From contig NC_133335.1 of assembly GCF_042186555.1 (NCBI RefSeq), positions 180,321,419 to 180,385,418 on the forward strand: a stretch of DNA of 64,000 nucleotides, written 5' to 3'. The translations under genes and the position numbers were made by a program. The notes beneath the pieces are model-generated. The model worked only from the letters and a program-made list of their open reading frames with translations. It was not told the DNA's origin and did no database searches. Below, in pieces: positions 11,367 to 23,947 of the stretch. Numbering within the stretch: position 1 is the stretch's first letter; each line of letters starts with the position of its first letter. The stretch is from Aquarana catesbeiana. Lineage: Eukaryota; Chordata; Amphibia; Anura; Ranidae.

Positions 11367-11817
11367 TACTAGTTTATTATTTTACTAATGTATTATTATA
11401 ATTATGTTATAGAATACTCATGACTCTCAAAACATGACATAAGCCTCCGAAGAAGGACTACAAGGTCCAAAACATGTTAGGCGTCATTTGCAGTATGCGT
11501 TCTTGCTAGCCCAATTTTGTCTACAAGGCAGCTGAGCTTCATACCAATGTAACTTTGAGTTTACTGTGATTTGCTATATACATATTTTATACTTAATATG
11601 TAATTTCTACCCCTTTGCTTATACATTTTTATTGTATGTTTATTATAATAAAATTTATTTTTCTACTATACTACCTGGTCTGTCTATTAAATCTGGAGGG
11701 GTATTACAGTGGTTTCAGCACTAGGTTCTTCTTTTTCGGTTGTCTTCATTGGATCAGATGGACCAGGTGTTTATACACACACTGCCAATCCCTTCTAAAA
11801 TCTACTTTAGCTATTAG

Positions 11818-12335
11818 GTACTAAAAGCCATCATTTGACGGAATATTTTTGTCCATAAGTTGATTGGCCTATTGTATACAGTTGTTTGTTTTGACATGTA
11901 AATGGCACTTTATGATGGCTGTTATGTTACATGTGATGGCTATTGTGATACTTGATTTAATAAAATATTTGAATACAAGGCCTAACAGAGGTTCTTAACC
12001 TTTCGTGCTACAAAATTTTTTAAAATAATCCAAGGTGTCTTCAAATGTTCTACAAAAATGCACTCTGGAGCCAGATTGGTCAGACCGCTGCTAACCTACC
12101 AAAATGTTTTTGAATGTGTATTGTATATGCAAACCCCAAGCAGATAGCGTCATGGTGGTACTTGCATCTAGAATTTCTTGCTGACAGGCAAGAAAACGAA
12201 ATTCTTATCACCATAGAATGTGACCTCAATTTTGAAGAACTATACATCTTTCAATATTAAATCCCTCTGTCCCTCTTTCTTCATAAGGTGTACGTCTTTT
12301 TTGGTATAATGTGTAGACCTCTACTGATTAACTAT
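11818..12335. other. Unassigned stretch
   Basis: AT-rich, no gene or structured repeat recognised. Confidence 0.5.
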
Positions 12336-13420
12336 TGTAGCACTAGTGTAGAGTGCTAGATTAGTGTACATAGTTTTTTTGTAGTGTAGGTGAATTTAGG
12401 CTTGGCTGGCAGCCCAGCCTGTGTTTAATCTGGGTCAAGGTGAGTGATCCAGGGAGGCTGGAGGACTCATCAGGCAGCACCTCTGGTACCTCCCCCTACT
12501 TGCTGGAACCTTGAAGAAGTTTCCAGAAGAATGGGAGGGAGGTTAGGAGAAACTGCCCAGAGTATTGAGGAGGGCCCCAGCCAATCCACAGCAAAGTGGG
12601 CTGGCAGGGGGTAGGCCCCTCTTAAATGCTTAGAGTCAGGCTAGCAAGGGCAGTGTGGAGTTTGGTTGGAAGCTGGAGATGGAGTGCTGAGGAAGCTGTC
12701 GTGGTCCTTGAGGGCAGTCCCCTAGTCTGGGGGGGTGACCTCGGGCCTGGGGCTCAGGTACTGGAGGGATCCTCTCAAGATACACGGAGGAGTCTTGTCC
12801 AGAGGCATAGGAGCAAGAATGAGGACAGCAGGAGCCAGCTAGCACATCCACGAGATCTACAGAGAGAAGACAGCTGGGTGGCTGGTGAGTGTGACAGTCT
12901 AGGAGGACTGAAGAAAGTAGCCAGGAGGGCTAATGAAAGGGGCAGCTGCAGCCAGGTGGGCTGGCAGTGCCTGAAGAGGTGGTGCTAGGATCAGTAGCCA
13001 CAGGAATGTAGCTGAACACTGGACTTTTTCTCTACACACCAAAGGGGCTTGCGGTTCCTGCCTATAAAAGGCTTTTCCTTAATCTCACTGAGTGCCTTGC
13101 CAGATCTACCAAACAGTGTTCCAGCTAGGTCTGAGTTGTTTCTGCAAGCAAGTGATGTGCTGAAGGAAGAGGAGTGTAGACAAAGAGTGTATATAGTTAA
13201 AGTGTCCCTGAAGTCCCTTTGTTCCAGTCAAGTGGGCATCCCATAATACCCCATATCCCCATCCAAATTTATTAACCCCTAATAAAAAAAAAAAAAAAAA
13301 AAAAAAAACGCTGCTGGACTGCTTTCCCGTCTCGGGCGGGCCTGTGGAAGTTCGGTGTGCCTGGCTGTGCAGGGTGGGTGATCCCTATTCACCAGCGTCA
13401 CCTACAGGGGATGCGCTACA
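12336..13420 (+). mobile_element. Solo LTR-like sequence, copy 2
   Basis: Begins TGTAGCACTAGTG and ends GATGCGCTACA. It holds a TATA-like CCTATAAAAGG (about 13062) and an AATAAA that runs into poly-A (13281-13305), in the order expected of U3-R-U5. Flanks ACTAT and CTACC share four bases at best, so the TSD is weak. Open frames inside (12626-12988 and others) show no retroviral or host domain. Related to copy 1 (2648-3445, minus) and the interrupted copy at 57378. Confidence 0.45.
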
Positions 13421-16400
13421 CTACCTTAAGTGTTTTACCATACAAAACCTTTTATCCAAACTCTATATGAATTCATCTGTTATATTAAAAAAAATAAAAA
13501 CAGTATAAAGGAGAAATAGTGGTTAAAAGAGTACTTGAGGGCTAAACCAATCATTTATTATGTATTATCTCTTCATGGCTGATGGCTTAGCAGAGTTGGG
13601 TCCATTGGTAGTTACTTTTGTGCTTCTCATCTTAGAAAGTTGGCAGTTGTACATTCAGAATGCTTATGTGGCAGCCAAATCATACAGTACATGCCCATAT
13701 ATTATGTAAGCTAGTCAATCTGAAGAATTTAAGCATAGGTATTGCTGTTTGGCAGTTTTTTCGAATACTACTGAAAACTGTCATCGGCATTATCTCTAAT
13801 GTCTGTCACATGTTGGCTAAACCAGGTGCACAATCTGAATGCCAAGCACAAATATCTGTTACTCAATTGATTGCTCATTTGCAAGGCCAAATTAGAGAGA
13901 ATGCTTGAGTGACATGGGGGCCCGTTAGCATGATAAGCAGGTGACTGCACAGACATGCTGATGACCATGGTAATCCGACAGACACCTTTCCTTTTTAAAT
14001 CATTCAGTCGGCACTGTGCACACACAATGTATTCGGCAAATTGCCAGCGCTGCTGCACGTATGGTCGGCATAATTAACTGACGGTGGCAACTTTAGCTGC
14101 CGTGCTCCTGAAATATTTATAACATGGGGGTTACATCTCATAGATATGTGACTGAGCTGAGAATGCTATTAAAATATTACAAGCGAAACATTATTTATGA
14201 CAATATAGTGCTGAGGATGAATGTGTTTTGCTGTTTTAGAAGCGTGTTCCCTTAAAAAAAAAAAAAAAAAAAAAGCCTGCCCACTTTCTATTTAGTCTAG
14301 CACAATTCCATTGTGAAAGATCTGTTATATGCTGGGAACAATAATATCATAGAAACTCCAAAGAGAAATCTTAGAAAAATAGCATGTTTTATTTATTGTT
14401 CTAAAAAAGAATTTAGCTTTTGTTTACACTTGAAAATATTAATCATAGCTCAACTCCAAGGGCTTTTCATTTTCAAATCCCTACCATTCGCCTTTCATTA
14501 AAAAAGAAAAAACTCAAAGCAGTACTCAACCTCGCCTTATTTCAACAATGCAGTCCTTGTCCTTTTCTGGTTCTGGTTTTAGGTCTCCTTTTCGGCTGAA
14601 TGGTGCCAAGTGTCATTCAACCCACTTTTTGTAAGCCCAGTGAACCAAGGACAAACCCACTGGGTGAGTGACATCAAACCACCCTAGACTCACGGAAGCC
14701 TGATGCAGAGGACAGTGCCACATCATTTCATTATAGAAACAAAATTAGGACCAAGAGACATCATCTGACTACACTGAGGACACCTTTTAAAGAGGCATGT
14801 ACTGTATATACTAAATGTTTTTTAAATGGCAAGACGAGAGCTTCCAGAGTAGGGTGCAAGCGAGGGGGGGGGGGGGTGTGCTCCAAAGAGGGTTTTGCCT
14901 AACCTATAGTAGAGCTTTAATGGGTCGGTACACAGTATAATGTTTGTATGTGGATACTCCAAAAGTGAGATCTTCATATCCTAATTCCCAGTAAAATCAG
15001 CCTGTATATGCAGTAACGCATGCTTGTTGTAATCACGCTGGAACCTAAGGGGTTATTTCTGCACATTCCGTAAAAAGGCTGTTTGATCCTTCTTCTTTTA
15101 CTGTCCCCAGTCCATTTCTTATAGTACAGAGCCTTGGGGGCACTCTGCACATGTTCAGTTTGGTGCGTATTGCTAAAGAGTTAATTTCCTTTTTTTCGTA
15201 AGGGTACATGTGATCAGCACAGGGCCAATCAGCATTGTCCAGACAGAGGGTTAGGGATCATGCAGCCTCATAGGGCAGTCAGAAGAGAATGAAAACCCCT
15301 CTTACAAGCTTTAACCAGTGCTCAGCCGGACACTGATAGAAGTCACAAGACTGCTATATACTGCTGGTGAGAAAAGATATTGAGCAGTTTATATTTACTA
15401 AAATAATTGCATGTTCATGTTCTGTATACCATGTGAGACCAGATATAGTGAATGTAGGGTCCTGGGTTTAGTAACACTTTAAACAGGGGAGTTTGGGAAC
15501 CCCTCATAATGACCACAGCAGGTGTGCAGATCCTAGAACAAAGCTGAGATCTCACCTACAGAGTTCCCAAGAGATTAAAAAAAATCATTTTTTTAAACTA
15601 CCTTGTTTTGTCATTTTTTAACTACCTTGTTTTGGGGTTTAAATTTGTAAATTTGTCAATACTTAAGCCAAGGGATCTGCATAACAGCCCTGCAACAAGG
15701 ATCTTCAGAAGGAGAGTTTGTATCATTTAAGTTCTCTGAGGTTTTTATTGCTGAAACTTTAAAGATGGGCTATTTCTAGAATGGTAGGTTTCCTAGGGCA
15801 CCCAAGATACCAACTCTAACCCCCCCCCCCCCTAAATTACAACCTCTTCTTGCCCAATGTTCTTGCCACCCACACCCTTAGCATGCTTGGTCAGCTGTTC
15901 TTGTCTCCACATAGAAGCTTTTCATCCAGCTCCCTTACCTATCTTACAAAAGCAAAAAAATATTAAAGGCTTATTCTTTTTTACCCTAACCCATTTACAA
16001 CATTAGGGTAAAAAATGTCTCTAGTGTGATTACAGCTATCCTTTCCATCTCCACAATTTACCTGCTGTCCTTGTCACCACAGATGGGTCATCCATGATCA
16101 GCACTGTTCACACTAACTTCCTGGAAGTAGGAGAGAGATGAGCATATGGCTTCTGAAGCTGTCTCTCAGGAGCTGGGAGGACGGAGCAGAGCAAAGGCTT
16201 GCTGAGGTCCCAACCCCAGCTGGGAGCACAATGTGTCAGCTAGACAAAGGAGAAACCCACAAACAAGATGGGGGAGGCAGCAGTAGGGGGAACACCCATG
16301 CATACAAAAAAGGTGGTGTTTCACAGAAGCAGACTGACTATTATATGCAAGTCTGTGTATCCTGAATTAAAATGTTTTTTTTAAAATGTGGTTTAGTATC

Positions 16401-16730
16401 ACCTTAATAATGCAAGAGAGGATCAGATGTCATCATAACCTGGCGTAAAATGGCCAGGTGACAGGCTCCTGATGCTTCCCAAGGTGATTCCCATTGTGCT
16501 TTTAAGGACCACCAGTGAATTTTAGGCAAAAAGAACCAGAATCAATATACCACAAACACTTTAATAGTCTCTTGTATTCATAACCATGGTACATACTCTT
16601 TCCAATGATTGCAGACTACTCAAGTCTCCCGCGACCCGCGGGATACTCCCACATTTGACGGCGGGCTCACGGACACCCACGAGTGCGACACGATCTCCAG
16701 GCTGAGCCTGCACTGCCACTCAGCCTGGAG
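13421..16730. other. Unassigned stretch, probably old interspersed repeats
   Basis: No coding sequence is supported. It holds A-runs (14253-14274), a G-run (14865-14876) and a C-run (15821-15832). About 15045-15482, ending in GGGTTTAGTAACACTTTAA, feels like a known frog repeat, and 15963-16407 is bounded by TTAA with weakly matching ends. Neither has a second copy here to prove it. Confidence 0.35.
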
Positions 16731-16874
16731 CAGGGCCGGACTGGCCTACCAGGATATCGAGAAATTTCCCAGTAGGCCACCTGCCCTGGGGCCGCCATGA
16801 GCTGTGGCTGCAGCGGCGCCCAGGGCCGATCTAAATGCTCCTCCTCTCCCTCCTTCCGTTTGTGTAATCACAAA

Positions 16875-17100
16875 CAGTGGGTGTCTCCCGCTGTGTCATG
16901 CAGCTGCAGTCTTAACTGTTCGGCGGCTGTCCACTGTAACAAAGCCCCGCCTCCTCATCCATGATAGATAGAATTTCCCAGCATTGTATCAGTGTTCAGT
17001 TGACCATCTATCACGGACGAGGAGGCGGGGCTTTGTTACAGTGGACGGCCGCCGAACAGTTAAGACTGCAGCTGCATGACACAGCGGGAGACACCCGCTG
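16875..17100. repeat. Long inverted repeat, arms about 97 bp
   Basis: CAGTGGGTGTCTCCCGCTG at the left is matched by CAGCGGGAGACACCCGCTG at the right. The arms stay complementary through GTTCGGCGGC and AAAGCCCCGCCTCCTC, with a loop of about 32 bp. Confidence 0.9.
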
Positions 17101-17110
17101 AGTGTAATCA

Positions 17111-17659
17111 AGGTACTGGAGAGGCTGCAGGTGGGCACTGATGAGGATACAGAAGGGCACAGTGAGGCTGCATTGTTGGTACAGTGAGGCTGCAGATGGG
17201 CACTGATGAGGATACAGATGTGCACAGTGAGGCTGCATTGTGGGCACAGTGAGGCTGCATTGTTGACACTAATGAGGCTGCAGATGGTTACAGTGAGGCT
17301 GCATTGATGGCTCAGTGAGGCTGCATTGATGGGCACTGACGAGGCTGCATTGTTGGCACAGTGAGGCTGCAGATGGGCACAGTGAGGCTGCAGTGTTGGC
17401 ACTGATGAGGCTACAAATGGGCACAGTGAGGCTGCATTGTTGTCACTGATGAGGCTGCAGATGGGCACAGTGAGACTGCATTGATGGGCACTGACGAGGC
17501 TGCATTGTTGGCACTGATGAGGCTGCAAATGTGCACAGTGAGACTGCATTGTTGTCACTGATGAGGCTGCAAATGTGCACAGTGAGGCTGCATTGATGGG
17601 CACAGTGAGGCTGCATTGATGGGCACTGACGAGGCTGCAGATGAGCACAATGGGCACTG
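17111..17659. repeat. Minisatellite, GAGGCTGCA/GGGCACAGT units
   Basis: About 25 variants of a ~20-23-bp unit (GAGGCTGCATTGTTGGCACA and relatives). The 227-codon minus-strand open frame here (16989-17672) is a translation of this repeat and not a gene. Confidence 0.85.
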
Positions 17660-18981
17660 TGTGACACAACATTATCTTTTAAAGTATTATTTTATTATAG
17701 TATTTTATTATGAATGGGGGGGGGGGGGTTGTCGGCACAGAGCATGCCCTCCCTGAAACGAGCTTGCCACCTCCCTGAAATTAGTCTTTGCAGGTTGGGA
17801 TGTCTGCGATTGGCATGCCTTAATGGTCTGCTCCTGGAGAAGTCAGTGTATGGGCATTCAACTCACCAATGCCCATGTAAAACATCAGTTTTCTGGTGGG
17901 CACTGGTAAGTTGAATTGCCTCATCATTGTCCATAGACAGGCCTGTGTGGAGATTTCTGCACAGTAGTCCCTGACACCTTCACACAAGGTGTCAAGAAAG
18001 GTGTCACTCTCATGCAACTGGATTTCACAAATATTTATCTTTTTCTACATTATAAAGAATCCATCTTAGGATCATGGTGCCATCATATGAGTTTTTTTTA
18101 TATGCATGTGAATGCATTTTTACCTTCGGTTCATGCATATTCGTACAGCAGTGAATCTTCAAAGGTGAATGTGTTTTAAACGACAGTGTTAATTTTATCA
18201 CCAGTGAATGTTTGGTGAAATATATATACATATACCCAAAGTGTCTGTCTGACTTCTGAATATAACCTTTTATTTTTTGTATGATATTTCATAATAAAAA
18301 CTTTTTGATGCTTGTAGAAATGTATCACAGTATTTATATAAAAAAAAGTGCATCTTTTATCATAAATCATAAGCATTCCTCATTGGCTCTTTGCAGTGTT
18401 TGGAGCTTTTGTGCTGTTTTCTCTCTTTTCTATAGATACAGAGTAGGAACAAATTTGTTCAGCATACAAAAAAAGAAAAGGCTGAGTAAAATACAAGTAT
18501 CATTTTCAAGGTCAGAACATATAGGAGCCTTTTCTGAAAATCGAGCACACTGTGCAGCTCTTTAAAACAAGTATGACAGATGTAAAGAGTCATGGAGTTT
18601 GTTAGTGGTAGTCAACGGAAGTTAAGGCTTTGTTTGTTAATGGAAATGTTGGTATTGAATTGGTTCTTGATTTGTAATAACACACACAATAATAAATGTA
18701 ATGCATGTAAACTCAATTACTAAAATTGCATATAAGCTTTAATATGTTAATGTAATTTCAAAAGCAAATTAAAATATTTTAAAATCTAAAACTTTCTTTA
18801 AAATATCTAACGAATCTACCATGAAGGTCCTTGTTCAGGCACATGCTCATATAGAGTTGTCCCCGTTTCCCAATGTGCCATTCCCTAATTAACCCACGGG
18901 TTTCTGATAAAGACTCTCTTTCAATACACGTTAAGCAGGCATGGCCCATTTTTGCAGCCATCAGTGGGATGCATGTAGTCC
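17660..18981. other. Unassigned stretch
   Basis: A G-run lies at 17716-17728; the rest is AT-rich. No recognised gene or paired repeats. Confidence 0.5.
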
Positions 18982-19958
18982 TTAACTGCTTGCCGACCAG
19001 CCGCCATCATTATACTGCAGCAGGTCGGCGCGATCCCGTTAACCGTCGTAGCTGTACATCGTCTCCTTTAAGCCAGATAGTAAACGCGCGCGCACAGCCG
19101 GAGGACCACGCATGCGCCCGCTACACTGCGGGGATGCCCGCCGGCTACAAGCGATCACGGGCATGAGAGGCAGAACAGGGACGTGTGTGTAAACACACAA
19201 ATCCCTGCTCTGTTCTGTGAGGAGAGACAGATTGTGAGTTCCTAATAGCTAGGAACCACGATCTGTTATCCTGTCTAGTCAGTCCCCTCCCCCTACAGTT
19301 AGAACACACAGTCAGGGAACACAGTTAACCCCTTGATCGCCCCCTAGTGTTAACCTCTTCCCTGCCATTGACATTTATACAGTAATCGGTGCATTTTTAT
19401 AGCACTGAATGCTGTATAATTGTCAATTGTCCCAAAAATGTGTCAAAAGTGACCGATGTGTCCGCCATAATGTCGCAGTCACGATAAAAGTCGCACATCG
19501 TCGCCATTACTAGTAAAAAATAATAATAATAAAAATGCCATAAATCTATCCCCAATTTTGTAGACACTATAACTTTTGTGCAAACCAATCAATATACGCT
19601 AAAGCGATTTTGTATTACCAAAAGTATGTAGAAGAATATATATCGGCCTAAACTGAGAAAAAAATTAGCTTTTTTTTTAAAAAAAATTGGGGATATTGAT
19701 TATAGCAAAAAGTACAAAATATTGTGTTTTTTTCAAAATTGTCGCTCTTTTTTTGTTTATAGCGCAAAAAATAAAAACCGCAGAGATAATCAAATACCAC
19801 CAAAAGAAAGCTCTATTTGTGGGAAAAAAAGGACGTCAATTTTGTTTGGGTACATCGTCGCACGACCGCGCAATTGTCAGTTAAAGAGACGCAGTGCCGA
19901 ATCGCAAAAAATGCTCTGGTCATTGAGCAGCCAAATCTTCCGGGGCTGAAGTGGTTAA
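18982..19958 (+). mobile_element. Non-autonomous piggyBac-like element, copy B
   Basis: Bounded by TTAA (18982-18985, 19955-19958). Left end CTGCTTGCCGACCAGCCGCC, right end CTTCCGGGGCTGAAGTGG. It has the shared inner blocks (TTACTAGTAAAAAATAATAA, ACCACCAAAAGAAAGCTC). Its right TTAA is also the left TTAA of the MITE that follows. Confidence 0.82.
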
Positions 19959-20391
19959 AGTATAACTAAAGGCAACTTTTTTTTTTTTCTTAGCTTTGGA
20001 TAGAGTGGAGAGGGATTAGAACGCTTGTCAGTTTTTATTGTTGTCTGTGCCCCCATTAAGGAGATTCACCCTCTCTAGTAGACCTGTTTACCATTATCAC
20101 TGAAAGTTAAAGTAAAAGAAAATCCCAAATTTTGAGCTGTCCCCAGAAAAGAAATAGAGGCGAAATCTTCTAATGGGGACACTAGTTCCAGTGACCCAAG
20201 GGTCCCCAAGGAATTCCCTTAATTTGTTGGGATTTCCTTTTTTCACTTCCTGTTTGGCTTTGGGACAGAAAGTGAAGGGAAATCTCTGCAATGGGACACA
20301 GATGGCGCAAAAAAAAATCTGACAGGGGTTATAACCCTCCCTTACCCTATTCAAAATGAAAAAAAAAAAAAGTTTTGGCTATAGTTCTACT
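19959..20391. mobile_element. TTAA MITE (AGTATAACTAAAG end)
   Basis: Ends AGTATAACTAAAGGCAA and the complement of AGTAGAACTATAGCCAA are flanked by TTAA at 19955-19958 and 20392-20395. The interior is non-coding, with a GGGGAC/GTCCCC inverted segment around 20140-20215. Confidence 0.75.
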
Positions 20392-20395
20392 TTAA

Positions 20396-20856
20396 ACAGC
20401 TGTACAGTGGTCATAGGAGATCAGCAATAGGATTAAAAAAAGTGCACCATGTTTTCTTTAAAAAAAAATGGTAGTTTACAGTATGTTGCATAGTCCAAAT
20501 TAAACAGCTTTCATTTAATCACATCTAACGTAAAGAATAAATGCACATCGCCCTGCCCTCTATTTGCAGGAAATTTGTAACACTGGAACCACATTCCTCT
20601 GACATAATGTAATTTACAGTGCACAGAGCTATTGTGATGTTTATTTTTTCCAGTCCTCTCAGCAGCCTTTAAAAAGCCTTTCTAAACATAGAGCGCGAGG
20701 TTTAATTAGATTTAATGCAGGCACCATTCTATGGGCAAAGGCAGCCATTAGTCTCTGTGGCCCGAGCCAATGTCTTTGCAGGATTTCAAAGATTACTGAG
20801 TGCACTACACCAGAAGAGAGAAACACTGTTCCAGCCCTGTTTATGTCACTTTTTCC
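20396..20856. other. Unassigned stretch
   Basis: No gene or repeat structure recognised. Confidence 0.5.
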
Positions 20857-20961
20857 ACAATGGAGGTGCTTCTATTTACAATGGAGGTGCTTCTATTTAC
20901 AATGGAGGTGCTTCTATTTACAATGGAGGTGCTTCTATTTACAATGGAGGTGCTTCTATTT
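20857..20961. repeat. 21-bp tandem repeat, five identical copies
   Basis: The unit ACAATGGAGGTGCTTCTATT plus T repeats at 20857, 20878, 20899, 20920 and 20941 without a mismatch, so it is a recent expansion. It translates as NGGASIY within a short open frame (20715-20984) that I do not accept as a gene. Confidence 0.97.
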
Positions 20962-21164
20962 CCTGTGTAGTGTTTGAAGTGTAAATGTAAAGATGTATTA
21001 TAGTGGTTCTAAAGCCTGAAGGTTTTTTTACCTTAATGCATTCTATGCATTGAAGTTAAAAAACCTTCTGAGCTGCAGGATCCCCCCCCCCCCCCCAGCC
21101 ACCCCTATACTTACCTGAGTCCGATACCAATCCAGCTATTTGCATAAGAGCAGCGGCTCTCTCC

Positions 21165-22495
21165 CAGGGGCAGATCCAGAGCCTAGTCTCGGGAGGGGCA
21201 CTGCCAGAAAATACGTTTTTTGGGGGGTAAATTTAACGGGGAAATGGCTGGTGTTAGCGCTTCAATCATCACAGCACCATGGTTGTTATGGTGTCAGGAT
21301 GATTGAAGCGCATTATTACTATTATTACATTGTTATAAAAAATTAAATGGTTCAACTCACCATAGAATCAGTGGGAGCCCCGAGCGTGTCACTTGCCACT
21401 GTCACCTGCCACACATTGCGGATTGTCACTTGCCACGTCACCTGTCACTAGATGCGGATTGTCACTTGCCACGTCCCATGCCACACATTGCAGATTGTCA
21501 CTTGCCACATCCCATGCCACACGTTGTAGATTGTCACTTGCCACGTCCCATGCCACACGTTGCAGATTGTCACTTGCCATGTCCCATGCTACACATTGCG
21601 GATTGTCACTTGCCACGTCACCTGTCACTAGATGTGGATTGTCACTTGCCATGTCCCATGCCACACGTTGCAGATTGTCACTTGCCACGTCCCATGCCAC
21701 ATGTTGCAGATTGTCACTTGCCACGTCCCATGCCACACATTGCACATTGTCACTTGCCACGTCCCATGCCACACATTGCAGATTGTCACTTGCCACGTCC
21801 CATGCCACACGTTGTGGATTGTCACTTGCCACGTCCCATGCCACACGTTGCGGATTGTCACTTGCCACGTCCCATGCCACACGTTGCGGATTGTCACTTG
21901 CCACGTCCCATGCCACACGTTGCAGATTGTCACTTGCCACATCCCATGCCACACGTTGCGGATTGTCACTTGCCTGCTATAATTGTCTGCTGTGTGCCAG
22001 ATTCAGGCTTATTCAACTGGTGACCCCCCTGTCATCAGTGCTGGGCAGGGAGGAATGGGCTGGCTGCTGCCGCTGGAAGAGCGATGGGAGCAGAGCGAAC
22101 AAAGGGCTCATCCTGAGCAGATGTGTCAGCGCTGCATCCCGCCCAAGGGGCAGCAGAGAGATGATGTAATGATGTAATCTCTCTGCTGCCGTGGCTGCCT
22201 GTACATTCTACAGTGAGGGCGGAACTGCAGGGATGCAGGGCGGCGCTGGGCGGTGAGAGATGATGTTATCTCTCTGCTCACCTGCCCGCCGGCTCCCTGA
22301 TTGGCTAGCTGCCACTCACACACACAGTCTGTCACTGAGCCACACAGCTGCTCACCAACTGAGCCGCCCGTGCTCTCAGCCGTGGAGCCGCCCGCCAGCT
22401 CTCTCACCATCTCACCACAGCGATGTCTGTCCGCCCACTCACCCACATTGGGGGGAATTACCCCGTTGCCCCCCCCCCCCCTGGATCCGCCCCTG
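21165..22495. mobile_element. Non-autonomous hAT element (CAGGGGCRGATCCAG ends)
   Basis: TIRs CAGGGGCAGATCCAG (21165-21179) and CTGGATCCGCCCCTG (22481-22495) are flanked by a perfect 8-bp duplication CTCTCTCC (21157-21164, 22496-22503). It is 1,331 bp with no transposase. It holds a 36-bp minisatellite and a hairpin at 22150-22189 (GCAGCAGAGAGATGATGTAA and complement). Confidence 0.93.
21385..21974. repeat. 36-bp minisatellite, about 16 copies
   Basis: The unit is GATTGTCACTTGCCACGTCC then CATGCCACACGTTGCG, in register from 21421 (36-bp steps) to 21961. Two units carry a variant half, CACCTGTCACTAGATGYG (from 21439 and 21619). Open frames on both strands are repeat translations. Confidence 0.95.
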
Positions 22496-23905
22496 CTCTC
22501 TCCGCTATCTCGCTCATCACTGGGCAGATTAATAGCAGTGGGAGATATTAGCTCCCGCTGCTGTCAATCAAATGATGTGACAAGGTAGTGGGGGCGGGGT
22601 TGAGCCGCCCGATCTATGTCAATGGACGCAGACAGGGCAGCTTGGGAGCAATGGGGGCACTCGCTGAAGAGGAGGATTGGGGCTGCTCTGTGAAAAACCA
22701 TTGCACAGAACAGGTAAGTATAACACGTTTATTATATACAGTGGGGACAGAAAGTATTCAGACCCCCTTAAATTTTTCACTTTTGTTATATTGCAGCCAT
22801 TTACTAAAATCATTTAAGTTCATTTTTTCTCCTCATTAATGTACACACAGCACCCCATATTGACAGAAAAACACAGAATTGTTGACATTTTTGCAGATTT
22901 ATTCAAAAATAAAAACTGATATATCACATGGTCCTAAGTATTCAGACCCTTTGCTGTGACTCTCATATATTTAACTCAGGTGCTGTCCATTTCTTCTGAT
23001 CATCCTTGAGATGGTTCTACACCTTCATTTGGGTCCAGCTGTGTTTGATTATACTGATTGGACTTGATTAGGAAAGCCACACACCTGTCTATATAAGACC
23101 TTACAGCTCACAGTGCATGTCAGAGCAAATGAGAATCCTGAGGTCAAAGGCCTGAAGAGCTCAGAGACAGAATCGTGACAAGGCACAGATCTGGCCAAGG
23201 TTACAAAAAAATTTCTGCTGCACTTAAGGTTTCTAAGAGCACAGTGGCCTCCATAATCCTTAAATGGAAGACGTTTGGGACGACCAGAACCCTTCCTAGA
23301 GCTGGCCGTCCGGCCAAACTGAGCTATCGGGTGAGAAGAGCCTTGGTGAGAGAGGTAAAGAAGAACCCAAAGATCACTGCGGCTGAGCTCCAGAGATGCA
23401 GTCGGGAGATGGGTGAAAGTTCTAAAAAGTCAACCATCACTGCAGCCTTCCACCAGTCGGGGCTTTATGGCAGAATGGCCTGACAGAAGCCTCTCCTCAG
23501 TGCAAGACACAGGAAAACCACATGGAGTTTGCTAAAAAAACACCTGAAGGACTCCAAGATGGTGAGAAATAAGATTCTCTGGTCTGATGAGACCAAGATA
23601 GAACTTTTTGGCCTTAATTCTAAGCGGTATGTGTGGAGAAAACCAGGCACTGTTCATCACCTGTCCAATACAGTCCCAACAGTGAAGCATGATGGTGGCA
23701 GCATCATGCTGTGGGGGCAGGGCCGATCCTAGGCGGGTGCGTGGGGCGCTCCGGACCCGGGCGCCGCAGAGGTGCTGGCGCCGAGGCTCCAGAGTGCTCT
23801 CCTCCCTCCTCCTGGTCTGTGTCCAGAGGTGGAGGCAGATCCGCTGGCAACTGACAAGAGCGCATACCGCTCCCGCTGTCCCCGGAATCCATGCTGGGTA
23901 CCGCA

Positions 23906-23947
23906 GTGGAGCCTAGTACTGGAACACGTTCCGGTACTAGGCTCCAC
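23906..23947. repeat. 20-bp-arm hairpin
   Basis: GTGGAGCCTAGTACTGGAAC and GTTCCGGTACTAGGCTCCAC are complementary except at one position and are separated by 2 bp. Confidence 0.95.

Larger units (their letters stand above)
9009..11800. mobile_element. Large foldback element with nested insertions
   Basis: The left arm (about 9011-10283) and right arm (about 10373-11738) are inverted copies around an 89-bp loop (10284-10372). Without later insertions each arm is about 770 bp. A 16-bp direct repeat TCTACTTTAGCTATTA flanks the unit at 8993-9008 and 11801-11816. The right side carries about 60 bp (11739-11800) with no left counterpart. The arms include a TCCTTCGGAGGCTTATG block next to an ACATGTTT motif. 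Two MITEs and one 137-bp segment (10550-10686) interrupt single arms. Long open frames crossing it, such as 10188-11087, are by-products. Confidence 0.85.
16731..17659. mobile_element. Truncated hAT-like element with hairpin and minisatellite
   Basis: The left end CAGGGCCGGACTGGCC resembles hAT termini (CAGGG). No matching right end is seen before unrelated sequence, so no TSD can be shown. Inside are a long inverted repeat (arms about 16875-16971 and 17004-17100) and a minisatellite (17111-17659). Confidence 0.45.
21002..22737. mobile_element. Host interspersed repeat split by a hAT element and a Tc1
   Basis: Sequence at 21002-21164 (with a hairpin on ACCTTAATGCATTCTATGC) resumes at 22504 after the hAT element and runs to 22737, where Tc1 copy 1 begins. 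I recognise it as a frequent frog repeat; no second copy here proves the limits. Confidence 0.3.

Noticed and set aside
12626..12988. 120-codon plus-strand frame inside the LTR-like copy
   Set aside because: No gag, pol, env or host similarity recognised; low-complexity GC-rich sequence explains it.
16989..17672. 227-codon minus-strand frame, cysteine-rich repeats
   Set aside because: Translation of the 17111-17659 minisatellite and hairpin arm.
21385..21974. Regular 36-bp repeats resembling a CRISPR array
   Set aside because: Repeats are directly adjacent with no unique spacers, lie inside a hAT element, and the DNA is vertebrate-like.
21389..22169. Overlapping open frames on both strands (187-258 codons)
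   Set aside because: The 36-bp unit is divisible by three and has no stops, so frames stay open by arithmetic.
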